Below are positions 46,361-55,787 of a DNA stretch of 64,000 nucleotides, one piece after another (position 1 is the stretch's first letter; each line of letters begins with the position of its first letter). Where the stretch lies: the NCBI RefSeq assembly GCF_030123105.1, contig NZ_CP126095.1:4464001-4528000 (forward strand). Reading direction: 5' to 3'. The position numbers and the translations under genes are program-made. Below the pieces are notes generated by a model. The model made no database searches. It was not told where the DNA came from and was given only the letters and a program-made list of their open reading frames with translations. The DNA is from Paenibacillus sp. G2S3. Its GTDB lineage: Bacteria > Bacillota > Bacilli > Paenibacillales > Paenibacillaceae.

Positions 46361-48098
46361 CGAAGTCCTCCTTACCTTTCCTCGGGATCACGATAGATAC
46401 AACCGTACCTTCCCCTGTCTTGCTGTACATCTCTAACTTCATTTGTTCTCCATAGTAGGTTCTGAGCATCCGGTTCACGTACGAGAATCCGATTCCGAGC
46501 CCCCGTTTCTTGGCGCCATCCTCTGACAGCAATTGATCTAACGTATCTGCATCCATTCCAGCCCCGTTGTCTTTTACACATAGCTGAACTTCTCCTTCGC
46601 CATGTTCTGTAATCAAAACATCCACCCTGCCATTATCGCTTAATCCATGATAAATCGAGTTCTCAACGAGAGGTTGAAGTAAGAATCTGGGGACAGCCAC
46701 AGACAATACATCTTCATCAGCCTCCACGTTAAATTCGAATTCATAGTCATAACGGATGCGCTGCAGCTCCATATAGTTTCGGATCGCTTCAATTTCCTCT
46801 CCAAGGGTAACAATGATGCTTTGTTTGCCCAGATTATAATGCAGCACCTTTACAAGAAGAGTGACTAGCTTGTCGATCTCCTTCTGACCGTTAAGCCTTG
46901 CCATCCACTGCACCGTATTTAATGTATTGTGCAAAAAGTGAGGATTGATCTGGCTAAGTAGCTTTTCAATCTCGAATTGACTTTTCTGCTTCTCATTATG
47001 AGCTACCGCAACAATCAGCTCATTCACCTGTTTCTTCATCTGCTGAAAGTTACTAAGCACAAAATCAAACTCTTCCACATTCGTGTAAGCTACTGGAGAG
47101 GTAACATTTTCCGCCATTCGATTAATTTCAAGGTTAACCTTGCGCAAAGGGCCATAAATCTTTTTCCAAATCATCCAAGCCAGAACTCCGGCAAAGAGTA
47201 GTGTCGAGAATGCGAGCAGGATCATTTTAAAGAACCAGGCATAAATTTCACTGTTGAATTCCGACTTTTTAACTACAGCAATAAGCTTCCAGCCCTGTGG
47301 ACTAGCGTATCGAAATAGATGATATCCGGTAAGTGTTTCATGTGATAGATTAGAGTTGCTTCCTGCTGCTTTGATAATTCCTTGAGGCAATTTACCATCA
47401 ATGACATAAGTGCTAGAGCCCTGTTGATTCACAAGTAGGTGGTTAACCTTCATCCCGTAAGATTCCTGATTAAATATTTTGCGGAGCAGGCTATAATTCG
47501 TCTCTAAATAAATATATAGCTTATGCTCACCTGGTACGCGTACAATGCGCTGCTCTGAGAACACGAGATTATCGCCGACGGCATACATCGTAGAATGCGG
47601 CCCATAATAATCAGCCCCGTTATATCGCATAAAAGAAGGTAACGTACTAATATCGAAATTTCTGCGCGCACTCATATTCGTGAACAGAACCGGATCATCA
47701 CTGCTTGGCATAATGTAGGCTGTAAGTCCAATGTAAGGATTCGTGAAATTAACGAGGTTGATCTTCTGGTTGATGGAGTTCATCATTTGTGATTTGCGAT
47801 AAATTTGTTTTTCTTGAATAAAAGAGGACATTTCTTCCACAATCTGACCATCCAGTGCAAACTGTTTAGAGGCAAAATCCATATTGTCGATGGCATTCTC
47901 CAAGCTAGAGGCTTCCTGTTTCAAGCTTGCACTTATACCATTGCCAATTTTCCCTGAAAGAATAGAGTAAATAGAGGTGTAGGTTACGAATCCTACTAAA
48001 AGAAGCGGAAGTAGCGTTCCGATAACTAGATAGATGAATAAGGTATTACGTAAGGATTTGACAGCAGGGGTATGATTACGCCGGAGTACTCTTACCAT
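46353..48098 (-). CDS. yesM: Sensor histidine kinase, YesM/LytS-type
   Basis: A 581-residue kinase from the ATG at 48098 (AGAGG 9 nt upstream); the frame extends to 48161. Membrane helices are near 20-42 and 280-305 and enclose an extracytoplasmic sensor. HAMP follows, then the His_kinase motif LSQINPHFLHNTLNTVQWM and an ATPase domain (VENSIYHGL, DNGAGMD). These kinases answer extracellular sugars or a sugar-binding protein. The ABC transporter genes sit upstream, separated by a hairpin that may reduce kinase expression. Confidence 0.92.
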   Translation of the reverse strand: MVRVLRRNHTPAVKSLRNTLFIYLVIGTLLPLLLVGFVTYTSIYSILSGKIGNGISASLKQEASSLENAIDNMDFASKQFALDGQIVEEMSSFIQEKQIYRKSQMMNSINQKINLVNFTNPYIGLTAYIMPSSDDPVLFTNMSARRNFDISTLPSFMRYNGADYYGPHSTMYAVGDNLVFSEQRIVRVPGEHKLYIYLETNYSLLRKIFNQESYGMKVNHLLVNQQGSSTYVIDGKLPQGIIKAAGSNSNLSHETLTGYHLFRYASPQGWKLIAVVKKSEFNSEIYAWFFKMILLAFSTLLFAGVLAWMIWKKIYGPLRKVNLEINRMAENVTSPVAYTNVEEFDFVLSNFQQMKKQVNELIVAVAHNEKQKSQFEIEKLLSQINPHFLHNTLNTVQWMARLNGQKEIDKLVTLLVKVLHYNLGKQSIIVTLGEEIEAIRNYMELQRIRYDYEFEFNVEADEDVLSVAVPRFLLQPLVENSIYHGLSDNGRVDVLITEHGEGEVQLCVKDNGAGMDADTLDQLLSEDGAKKRGLGIGFSYVNRMLRTYYGEQMKLEMYSKTGEGTVVSIVIPRKGKEDFDD

Positions 48099-48178
48099 CC
48101 GAATGATCCTCTTCCTTCTTCCTGTAAGCGTTCTATATATATCAATGTGAGAATACCACATTTATCCTTAATTGAATA

Positions 48179-48218
48179 GAATAGGGCAGAACAGCCTCCA
48201 CGCCGCCCCACCCTATTC
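48179..48218 (-). terminator. Hairpin between binding-protein gene and yesM
   Basis: GAATAGGG pairs with CCCTATTC around a 24-nt C/G-rich loop. There is no strong T-run on the minus strand (TATTCAATT), so it may be a processing or attenuating element that keeps the regulator less expressed than the binding protein. Confidence 0.5.
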
Positions 48219-48237
48219 ATATTTTTCTAATCACACC

Positions 48238-50073
48238 TTATTTCACACTTTTACGAGCCTCGAACAGTTCCTCTGCCTTTTTAATCGAGAAATCCATAAC
48301 TTCGGCATAGCCGAGACCATTCACCTTATCATGCATTTCTTTATTCAATTTGTCATATTCGGCTTGATCTTTCGCAAAAACCATTTTCCAAGAGATTTGT
48401 TGTATGACCGTGCCGATTTGTTTATTCTTTTGCTCCAATGTTTTGTCCATCATCAATGGCTCTTTACCAGTGAAGCCTTGTGGGGCGACGGCCAATAGAT
48501 TATTTTTCTCAAAATACTCCTTAGGCGTCAGAACGCCCATCTTCGCTCTCCAGTCACTATCAAGCTTAGACGGATTACGCTCTAGGGTTGTCGTCCACAG
48601 ATTGTGATCGTATGGCTCTTTGTTGTCTGGATTCACCATCGCCGGAACCACAAAGGAGAAGTTCATTTGATTGGAGCCGTAGTAGTAGTCACCACCACCA
48701 AATTCAGCAGGTACTTGCGTATTCTGTTGATCGGCATAAGCCTTCCAACCAAAGTCAGTCACGACAGGTTTACCGCTTGCATCCATATCCCAAGTCAGAC
48801 CTTTAGGTCCGTTAGGTACCGCTGTTCCGCTTCCTGCAGAGATCATTGCGCCTTCCGGAGTGTACATCCAGTTAATGAATTCCATAATTCTAGCAGGTTC
48901 TTTAGCTTTTGCACCGATGGCTATAATACCGTTACCACCATATACATTGAAGCCAGTAGAATACATCAGCTCATCCTTGAACGGAACTAATGCAAAGCCT
49001 TTACCTTCTGCTGTTCTTTCCGGTGTATTATAGTTAGCTGCTCCAAGCCATGGGAACCAGGAGAATAGCAAACGACCATCTTTGTATTTCGCTACAACAT
49101 CGTCGAATTTTTGAGTCATAGAATCTGGATCCACCAGACCCATTTGGTTAGCTTCAAAATACAGTTTCAGCGACTTCATGTACCAGCTATCTTCGGATAA
49201 GAAGTCATAATACTTTTCTTCGTCTGCTTTAACATATACAGCAGTGTCAGGAATTTCGTCATAGCCCATCATGTTGGCGAACTGTTTCGCCAGCGTCATC
49301 TTATAGTTGCCATCCCAGTCAGACCACATCGAGAAGGCATAGGTTTTCTTTCCTTGCTCATTTTTGGGTTCAAGCTCTTGCATTTTTTTCAGTACAGGCA
49401 GATAATCTTCAATCTTTGAAATTTCAGGTGCTCCGATTTGTTGGTAGAGATCAAAACGCAGGTCCGGCCCCCAAGTCATGTCTTTTCCTTCAGAAGGTCC
49501 GGAGGGATTTGAGGCTACATTGTTCCCGATGCCAAACACTGATGATCCACCGCCAAAAGCAACCTTTGCTTTCTCAATCGCTTTTGGGAACGTACTAGCA
49601 ATGTCTTTTCCGTATTTGTCCAGAAGTCCGTCTTGTGTCCAGTCTAAGAGAAGCTTTCCTTTGATCGCATTTGGATAATGGTTTTTGTCATCACCGAAGA
49701 TAATGATATCCCCAAGATCTCCGGAAGCCATCATTGCAGAGATTTTAGTATCTCCACCTGTCAGGTTTGAAGCTACAATGTCCATCTCAATATTGAACTT
49801 ATCTTTGATGATTTTGGCAAACCATCCGGTTTGTGGACCTGCATAGTTAGCCGTTGTTGAGAATACGGTCAGCTTCAGCGGCTTGGAATGATCAAGTGCT
49901 CCATCATCAGGTGCTGCTATTTCTTCCGCCGGCGCGTTGGTGGCAGCGGACGTGGGCTTTTCTGTGCTCGTGTTTTTTCCTGAGTTAGCCGTATTATTCC
50001 CCCCGCCACATGCTGCCAGAACGAAGACCAGGATTACGGATAGCATGACAAGCGATGCTCTTCTTAGTCTCAT
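48238..50073 (-). CDS. Extracellular sugar-binding lipoprotein (LplA-like)
   Basis: A 611-residue lipoprotein: signal peptide with lipobox LAAC (Cys22), a low-complexity linker rich in N/G/T/S/A/P (23-55), and a long family 1 solute-binding domain of the type that accompanies LplB/YtcP permeases, for oligosaccharides. AAAGGAGGG lies before the ATG. It follows the two permease genes in the same direction. No ATPase gene is in the operon, so a shared MsmX-like ATPase is expected. Confidence 0.92.
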   Translation of the reverse strand: MRLRRASLVMLSVILVFVLAACGGGNNTANSGKNTSTEKPTSAATNAPAEEIAAPDDGALDHSKPLKLTVFSTTANYAGPQTGWFAKIIKDKFNIEMDIVASNLTGGDTKISAMMASGDLGDIIIFGDDKNHYPNAIKGKLLLDWTQDGLLDKYGKDIASTFPKAIEKAKVAFGGGSSVFGIGNNVASNPSGPSEGKDMTWGPDLRFDLYQQIGAPEISKIEDYLPVLKKMQELEPKNEQGKKTYAFSMWSDWDGNYKMTLAKQFANMMGYDEIPDTAVYVKADEEKYYDFLSEDSWYMKSLKLYFEANQMGLVDPDSMTQKFDDVVAKYKDGRLLFSWFPWLGAANYNTPERTAEGKGFALVPFKDELMYSTGFNVYGGNGIIAIGAKAKEPARIMEFINWMYTPEGAMISAGSGTAVPNGPKGLTWDMDASGKPVVTDFGWKAYADQQNTQVPAEFGGGDYYYGSNQMNFSFVVPAMVNPDNKEPYDHNLWTTTLERNPSKLDSDWRAKMGVLTPKEYFEKNNLLAVAPQGFTGKEPLMMDKTLEQKNKQIGTVIQQISWKMVFAKDQAEYDKLNKEMHDKVNGLGYAEVMDFSIKKAEELFEARKSVK

Positions 50074-50165
50074 TGCTTTATACCCTCCTTTTCAACTCTT
50101 CACTTATAGTTCAACTCTGCTTGTAGCAGAGGAAAACCCCATCTCGTTACCGTTCCGGTAACTCA

Positions 50166-51062
50166 TTAGCCTTTAACTGCCCCGATCATAATGCCTTTGA
50201 CGAAAAAGCGCTGGAAAAATGGGTACACGATTAGAATCGGCAATACGACGATCATCGTTACGGTCATCCGTACAGAGGTTGGAGTCTGCATATTCGCTAC
50301 ACTAGCGGCCATATCTGGTGAATTACGAATTAAAGCTGCGAGCGAGCTGGACTCGTTCAAATAACGCCATAACAAGAACTGGAGTGTAAAGTACTTCGTC
50401 TCTGTCATCAGAAACGCCGTATCAATGAATGAGTTCCACTGATTCACTGCGGAAAAAATCGTAATCGTAGCCAGAATTGGCGTAGTAAGCGGTACAATAA
50501 TGCTCCAGAACACTCGCATGTAACCAGCACCATCCATAGATGCCGACTCCTCAAGTGAGGGCGGGATAGCCTCGACGAAGGTTTTGACCAAAATGATATT
50601 AAAAGGAGTAATGATTGTTGGCAAAATATAAGCCAGATAATTATTTGTCAGATGCAAATTGTGCATCGTGATGTACCAAGGGATCAGCCCTGCGCTAAAA
50701 TACATCGTAACCACGACACTCCGGTACCAAATACTCCGGCCCCACATTTCCTTTTTGGTGAACAAGTATCCTAAAAAAGCTGACGACCCTACAGTAAGCA
50801 GCGTCCCGACAACCGTTCTATAAACAGAGACTGTTGCCGCATGTCCTAGACCGCTGATTCTTAGTACCTTGCTATAGTTATCAAAATGAATCTGTCTTGG
50901 ATAAAATTTGATATAACCCGCTGCGCTAAGATCATTCGAGCTGATCGTATTGATGAACAAGTAATAGAATGGGTAGATGCATGACAGGGTGAATAATCCA
51001 AAGAGCGTATAGATCATAATCTGGAAGAGAAGTTCTCCAGCCGTTAGTTTTTTCTTTCTCAA
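50166..51062 (-). CDS. Carbohydrate ABC permease (YtcP/LplC-like)
   Basis: A 298-residue protein starting at TTG (51062), with about six membrane helices and the EAA loop EAIPPSLEESASMDGAGYMRVFWSIIVPLTTP. The C-terminus FFVKGIMIGAVKG is characteristic of this family. It starts 17 bp after the first permease gene. It forms the importer channel with it, for oligosaccharides, from outside to cytoplasm. Confidence 0.92.
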   Translation of the reverse strand: MRKKKLTAGELLFQIMIYTLFGLFTLSCIYPFYYLFINTISSNDLSAAGYIKFYPRQIHFDNYSKVLRISGLGHAATVSVYRTVVGTLLTVGSSAFLGYLFTKKEMWGRSIWYRSVVVTMYFSAGLIPWYITMHNLHLTNNYLAYILPTIITPFNIILVKTFVEAIPPSLEESASMDGAGYMRVFWSIIVPLTTPILATITIFSAVNQWNSFIDTAFLMTETKYFTLQFLLWRYLNESSSLAALIRNSPDMAASVANMQTPTSVRMTVTMIVVLPILIVYPFFQRFFVKGIMIGAVKG

Positions 51063-51079
51063 ATGGGATCACCCCTGAC

Positions 51080-52039
51080 TTAAATGATAGATTCGTCACG
51101 CACCATCTTAGACAATGTGTTGGCTGCGAATAGTAGAATTACACTGACAACCGATTTCAACATGCTGACGGCTGTGGCAAAAGGAAAGTTGTTCGCGAAA
51201 GCGATGTTGTATACATAAAGATCTAGCACTTCAATGGAATCCTTATTCATCGCATTTTGAAAGGCAAAGTACTGCTCCATACCGTTATTGACTAGATTAC
51301 CTATGGAGAGGAGCAGCAGTACAAAAAAAGTTGGGATCAAACCTGGAATGGTGATATGCCAAATTTTGCGGAACCGACTTGCACCATCCACCTCAACGGC
51401 TTCGTACAATTCCTGATCAATACCTGCGATTGCAGCAAGATAGAGAATGGCACCCCAGCCTAACGACTTCCACCAGTACCATACGATCATCGTGACCCAG
51501 ATATTTGAGCTGGAAGCTAGGAAATTATATCCCTCATCTACTACTCCAAGCTGCACCAGAATGTGAGTGATGACACCGTTATCTACAGAGAACAACGAGA
51601 ATGCCAATGCATATACCAGAATCCAGCTAATAAAGTTTGGAATCGTGGTAAGTGTCTGCACCAACTTGCGATACCAGCCTGACTTAATCTCAGTCAACAT
51701 AATGGCAAAAATCACTGGAAAGATAGATGTAATTAATCCGAGTGAACTCATGGCAAGCGTGTTCTTCAGCACACGCAGAACCTCTGCGGTCTGTGTCGGA
51801 TTGGATACAATCGTCTTGAACCATTTCAACCCGACGTAAGGCGTGTCTGACAACGGTATTCCAGGAATGAAATCATAAAAGGCATAAATCCATCCGCTGA
51901 TCGGCAGATAATAGAAAATAAAAGTGACAACAAGAAAAGGAAAAGCCATGAAGAACAATTTATGTTTGTTCTTCATCTTCCAGCGGGATCGATGAACCGG
52001 ATCGACGCTGGGAAGCAGTTCGCCAGCAGGTACCCCCAT
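51080..52039 (-). CDS. Carbohydrate ABC permease (LplB-like)
   Basis: A 319-residue protein, first of the operon. The ATG at 52039 has AGGAG 8 nt upstream and is supported; a second ATG 21 codons later has a weak site. About six membrane helices after the charged N-terminus, and EAA loop LYEAVEVDGASRFRKIWHITIPGLIPTFFVLLLLSIGNLVNNG typical of LplB. It pairs with the permease encoded downstream. Confidence 0.92.
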   Translation of the reverse strand: MGVPAGELLPSVDPVHRSRWKMKNKHKLFFMAFPFLVVTFIFYYLPISGWIYAFYDFIPGIPLSDTPYVGLKWFKTIVSNPTQTAEVLRVLKNTLAMSSLGLITSIFPVIFAIMLTEIKSGWYRKLVQTLTTIPNFISWILVYALAFSLFSVDNGVITHILVQLGVVDEGYNFLASSSNIWVTMIVWYWWKSLGWGAILYLAAIAGIDQELYEAVEVDGASRFRKIWHITIPGLIPTFFVLLLLSIGNLVNNGMEQYFAFQNAMNKDSIEVLDLYVYNIAFANNFPFATAVSMLKSVVSVILLFAANTLSKMVRDESII

Positions 52040-52064
52040 ATCGGAATCTCCTATACCCAGATTT

Positions 52065-52078
52065 TGATTACGCTTTCA
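52065..52078 (-). promoter_or_regulatory. Candidate cre site of the sugar ABC operon
   Basis: On the minus strand TGAAAGCGTAATCA matches the CcpA consensus TGWAANCGNTNWCA at 13 of 14 positions, 26-40 bp upstream of the first start codon. A possible -10 (TATACT, minus strand 52164-52169) lies upstream, so CcpA would act as a roadblock. Confidence 0.5.
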
Positions 52079-52743
52079 GAGTATCAGAACCTGAGGTTCC
52101 GGCGAGATAGAGAGCAGAACGCCTTCTTAGGAGAATCGTCAGATGCTTGTGAACCAAATTCGCAGTATAATCGACCATTTTCTACTTGTATTGTGGGACT
52201 AGTGATGGAGGGCAGGTATACCTTTAGACATAAATTAAAAAGCCTACTCTAGCACAAGATCTGCTTAGAATAGGCTTAAATCACCTGAATCATCTGAATC
52301 ATCTGAATCATCTGAAGCATCCGATATCTATGAACATCGAGACCTTCCCTGCATATTACCTATCTTCGACTGTCAGCAGACGGCTAAGATCCCTTGGATC
52401 GGACTCAGTTGCCCTTATTTCCAAGATTCAGGACATTTTCCCTTGCTATCGGACTCAGATGCAGCTAATCACCTCAAATCACCTTGATAACAAGCAAATA
52501 TATGGCAATAAGAGCTATACAGTCAGTAACTTTAATAAAACGATCTAAAAAGCTAAAATAGCTGCAATACGGTCCGCAACGCTCCATAGATTCTCGTAAA
52601 GTTCTTCATAGATTCTCGTAAAGTTCATCACATTTCCCTTCCAGCATCCGCATCCCGCGTATCCCATTTCCCGAACACAAATACTTACATAGACATCAAC
52701 GCGGCAGAAACTAGAATGCTCAGGACACGGGATTTATAACAAC
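52079..52743. other. Intergenic region with tandem and dispersed repeats
   Basis: About 660 bp without supported genes. Contents: a terminator-like hairpin (52236-52278, minus strand), a 9-bp tandem repeat TCATCTGAA (about 52281-52325, five units), dispersed-repeat cores CGGACTCAG at 52400-52408 and 52450-52458 that also occur at 26970, and a 22-bp tandem duplication (52586-52607, 52608-52629) with one mismatch. Confidence 0.6.
52236..52278 (-). terminator. Terminator-like hairpin upstream of the sugar ABC operon
   Basis: AAGCCTA-CTCTA pairs with TAGAA-TAGGCTT, and on the minus strand TTTTTAATTT follows. No gene ends here. It may insulate the operon or end an unannotated short transcript. 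Confidence 0.55.
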
Positions 52744-52778
52744 AAAAAACAGCCTCTCTATTGAGAAGCTGCTTCGTC
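52744..52778 (-). terminator. Terminator of the second MFS gene
   Basis: CAGCCTCTC pairs with GAGAAGCTG around TATT, and TTTTTTG follows on the minus strand. Confidence 0.88.
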
Positions 52779-52859
52779 ACTTTTTCAACTGGTTCATTTG
52801 AATTGCCTACAGAACCAACACATTGCTACAACTTAACGAACGCTACGTCCACACATTTC

Positions 52860-54398
52860 CTAATGCCCAGACGCCTGAACATTCCCCTCCGCAGAGGCAT
52901 CCATCTTCTGACGTCCCATATAGAACGAAGCTAATAACGCTAAAGCTGCGGGAATTACCGCCCAAGCAAAGGTGTTTACAATAGAAGAAGATAACCCAGC
53001 TGTAATCTTACTCAGAATTTCAGGTGGAATAAGCGCCCTAGTCTCCGGTGAGAGCAAGGCATGTGGGTCTTTAAAATCCATAGCTCCCGCAGGAGCTTCT
53101 CCACCACCACTAGACGAGAGTAGCTTGGTAAGACTGCCTGAGAAATAGTGACTTTGTATGATACCGAAGGTAGTAATGCCTATGGTCATGCCCAATGAAC
53201 GAATGAAATTCAGTGTTGCGCTGGCAGAGCCGCGTTGCTGTGCGGTCAGTCCGTGAATGGATGCCGTACTTAGCACTGAGAATGAAGCGCCAATCCCTAG
53301 CCCAATTAAAATCATATACAAAGTAACAAGCAGTCGAGAAGCATCCGGCGTAAGTGTCGCTACAAGTCCAGTACCGATCACCAAAAGTGCGAATGTAGGA
53401 ATTAGCAGGCTGCGGTAACTGGTTTTTGACATCAGAAATCCGCCCATCGTAGCTGTTACCACTGAGCCGACCATCATTGGCAGCAGTACAAGTCCTGAAT
53501 TTGTAGCTGATCCGCCCAATACCCCTTGAATAAAGATCGGAATATACACAGAAGCCACAATAAAAGCCGCACCACTAAATAGAGCACAGATAATGCTCAC
53601 CGCGTATAATCTTTTTTTAAACAAAGTAAAGGAAATAATCGGTTCTTTCGCTCTAGTTTCAACAAAAAGAAACACAGCTACAAGGATGGCAAAGGCTGCA
53701 AATAAACCAAGAATCATGGACGAACCCCAAGCATACTCTTTCCCGCCAAGCTCCAGCGCAAACATTAAGCAAATGACTGAACCAAGCAGTGTACCCGCTC
53801 CCAACCAGTCAATAGGCTGCTTAGAATGCTCATGTGATTCTTTATAAAAGAATACGACCATCGCAAAAGCCAACAAACCAAGGGGTAAGTTAATATAAAA
53901 TACCCACTGCCAAGCAATATGATCGGTAATATACGCCCCTAGTAATGGACCAAATATACTCGACAATCCAAATACTGCGCCGAATGCCCCGCCGAGCTTA
54001 CCCCGAGTTTCCAGCGGTACAGCGTCGAACATGATGGCAAAAGCGATCGGCACCAGCGCACCACCACCGATCCCCTGAATAGCCCGGTACACAGCTAACT
54101 GAGTAATCGTGTCTGCTGTTCCACAGAGCGCCGAGCCCGCCATGAATACGATAATTCCAAAAATAAAAAACTTCTTGCGACCATACATATCAGACAGCTT
54201 GCCGAAAATGGGCATACCCGCCATCTCGGCTACGAGATAGGCTGATGTGACCCAGACAAATTTGTCCATTCCGCCAAGCTCCCCAACAATATTACCCATT
54301 GCAGTAGCAACGATGGTGCTGTCCATGGAGGCCATCAGAATTCCTAATAGGAGACCTGCGATAACAATGCCCAGATTCGGCGATTTGGCAGCACTCAT
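52860..54398 (-). CDS. MFS efflux transporter, DHA2/EmrB family
   Basis: A 512-residue protein with 14 membrane helices. The ATG at 54398 (AGGAG 8 nt upstream) is preferred over a GTG 9 bp upstream. Motifs: LMASMDSTIVATAMGNI in helix 1, GKLSDMYGRKKFFIFG in loop 2-3 and RAIQGIGGGALVP. A glycine-rich loop (SGGGEAPAGAM) lies near 445. It is probably a multidrug or metabolite exporter. It is not adjacent to a regulator gene; the bactofilin genes lie upstream, in the same direction, at 43 bp. Confidence 0.92.
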   Translation of the reverse strand: MSAAKSPNLGIVIAGLLLGILMASMDSTIVATAMGNIVGELGGMDKFVWVTSAYLVAEMAGMPIFGKLSDMYGRKKFFIFGIIVFMAGSALCGTADTITQLAVYRAIQGIGGGALVPIAFAIMFDAVPLETRGKLGGAFGAVFGLSSIFGPLLGAYITDHIAWQWVFYINLPLGLLAFAMVVFFYKESHEHSKQPIDWLGAGTLLGSVICLMFALELGGKEYAWGSSMILGLFAAFAILVAVFLFVETRAKEPIISFTLFKKRLYAVSIICALFSGAAFIVASVYIPIFIQGVLGGSATNSGLVLLPMMVGSVVTATMGGFLMSKTSYRSLLIPTFALLVIGTGLVATLTPDASRLLVTLYMILIGLGIGASFSVLSTASIHGLTAQQRGSASATLNFIRSLGMTIGITTFGIIQSHYFSGSLTKLLSSSGGGEAPAGAMDFKDPHALLSPETRALIPPEILSKITAGLSSSIVNTFAWAVIPAALALLASFYMGRQKMDASAEGNVQASGH

Positions 54399-54440
54399 AT
54401 GTTCCACTCCTCTTTTTCTAAATAAATTATACAGCTGTCT

Positions 54441-55097
54441 TTATATCTTCACTTGATGCTTCACCGTTGCATGCTTATGAACTTCTAGTGTATCGCGGAA
54501 TTCCACCGTTTCTATTTCACAATCCGGGCCAATGATTACTCGTTCTCCCCTTACCATACTAGCCTTTGTACTGATCAGCTCAATAGCATCACCTTCGATT
54601 AGCCCCGCTTCAAACAATATTTTCGAACTCGGCTTCATCATATGCAGCAATCTTCCAGTTTTACTCTTCTTGATGGTTAAGATACTGCCTCCGACCTCCT
54701 TCGCGCTACTTGGACCAAACAGTTTAATCTCCAAATGCTCAGCACTAAGTAATCCAGCTACGCTGAGGGCACCAGAAATTTGCAGTTTTTCCCCTTCACA
54801 ATCACCCTTCACATCCAGATTTCCGTAGAGATGTAGCTTATCGATTTTTACGGAGGCTGCCTTTATTTCACCCTGCCCACGTAAGGAATCTCCTTCAAGA
54901 CTACCCTCGAGCGCAATTTCGCCAGTAATTTTCATTTGCTTCATATGCAGATTTCCAGCTATATTGGCATTTCCAGTCAGACTCATCTTTTCGCAATTCA
55001 CATCTCCAGCGAATTTGCATTCTCCAGTGATCTTAACATCTTTAAAAGAACCACCGGCTGAAGACGTCGTTCCAATTATTTTCAGATTATCATTCAC
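54441..55097 (-). CDS. bacF: Bactofilin-like polymer-forming protein (BacF/YhbF-like)
   Basis: A 218-residue protein starting at a GTG (55097) that overlaps the end of the preceding gene by 8 bp. It consists of degenerate beta-helix repeats such as LTGNANIAGNLHMKQMKITGEIALEGSLEGDSL, with no membrane segment. The order yhbD-yhbE-yhbF matches B. subtilis, where the bactofilins BacE and BacF take part in flagellum assembly. The symbol is assigned by gene order plus sequence style. Confidence 0.8.
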   Translation of the reverse strand: MNDNLKIIGTTSSAGGSFKDVKITGECKFAGDVNCEKMSLTGNANIAGNLHMKQMKITGEIALEGSLEGDSLRGQGEIKAASVKIDKLHLYGNLDVKGDCEGEKLQISGALSVAGLLSAEHLEIKLFGPSSAKEVGGSILTIKKSKTGRLLHMMKPSSKILFEAGLIEGDAIELISTKASMVRGERVIIGPDCEIETVEFRDTLEVHKHATVKHQVKI

Positions 55098-55776
55098 CGA
55101 CCTTCTCCACCTTTCCAACCTTAGCCTCAGGATGCACTGTAATTTGTTCGCGATACTCTACCCGTCCGAGTGTACAGCCTGGGCCAATAATGACAATATT
55201 CCCTCTGATAATATCCGCAGTTGTATATTCTACATCTATAAAATCTCCCTCGATCGTTCGAGCACATAGCTCAGGTCGAAGTTTAGGGATGATTCCGCTA
55301 AACATCTTACTCCAAAACCCATTATTCACTTGCCGTATCACGAGGCTTTCCACACCAATTTCATTAGCCTTCCCTTGACTCTGCAGTTTGAAATCCACAT
55401 GACCGGCACTTAGTAAACCACCAACACTAAAGCTACCTTCACCTACGAAATCCTCAAGCTCACAATCCCCTTTGACACTCACCATTCCGTTAAGGGTACA
55501 GCTTTCACCTCGAAAACTCTTACCTACATTAAGAACCCCACCCACCTTTAGGGTGCCAAAACGCATATTACCCATCACTTTGATGACCCCGTTGCATTCT
55601 GCTTCTTCTGCTGCGAGATCATCATTCAAATTCATATGCCCATTTCCTTTAAACATTCGCGCCACAATCGGTCCGACTACTTTACCTACACCATCCATGT
55701 TTACGTTGTTGTAAGTACCTCCGGCCCCACCACTAACCCCGTTTATTATCAAATCAGGCAGCTGATGTTTGTCCAT
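55090..55776 (-). CDS. bacE: Bactofilin-like polymer-forming protein (BacE/YhbE-like)
   Basis: A 228-residue protein with the same beta-helical repeat style (GVLNVGKSFRGESCTLNGMVSVKGDCELEDFVGEGSFSVGG), separated by 11 bp from yhbD. The N-terminal NGVSGGAGGTYNNVNMDGVGKV is typical of YhbE-like proteins. It is expected to form filaments at the membrane together with the next gene product. Confidence 0.8.
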   Translation of the reverse strand: MDKHQLPDLIINGVSGGAGGTYNNVNMDGVGKVVGPIVARMFKGNGHMNLNDDLAAEEAECNGVIKVMGNMRFGTLKVGGVLNVGKSFRGESCTLNGMVSVKGDCELEDFVGEGSFSVGGLLSAGHVDFKLQSQGKANEIGVESLVIRQVNNGFWSKMFSGIIPKLRPELCARTIEGDFIDVEYTTADIIRGNIVIIGPGCTLGRVEYREQITVHPEAKVGKVEKVGE

Positions 55777-55787
55777 TACTCTTCCTC

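Noticed and set aside
52281..52325. Tandem 9-bp repeats considered as a CRISPR or iteron array
   Set aside because: Units are contiguous without unique spacers, and no replication or cas gene is nearby.
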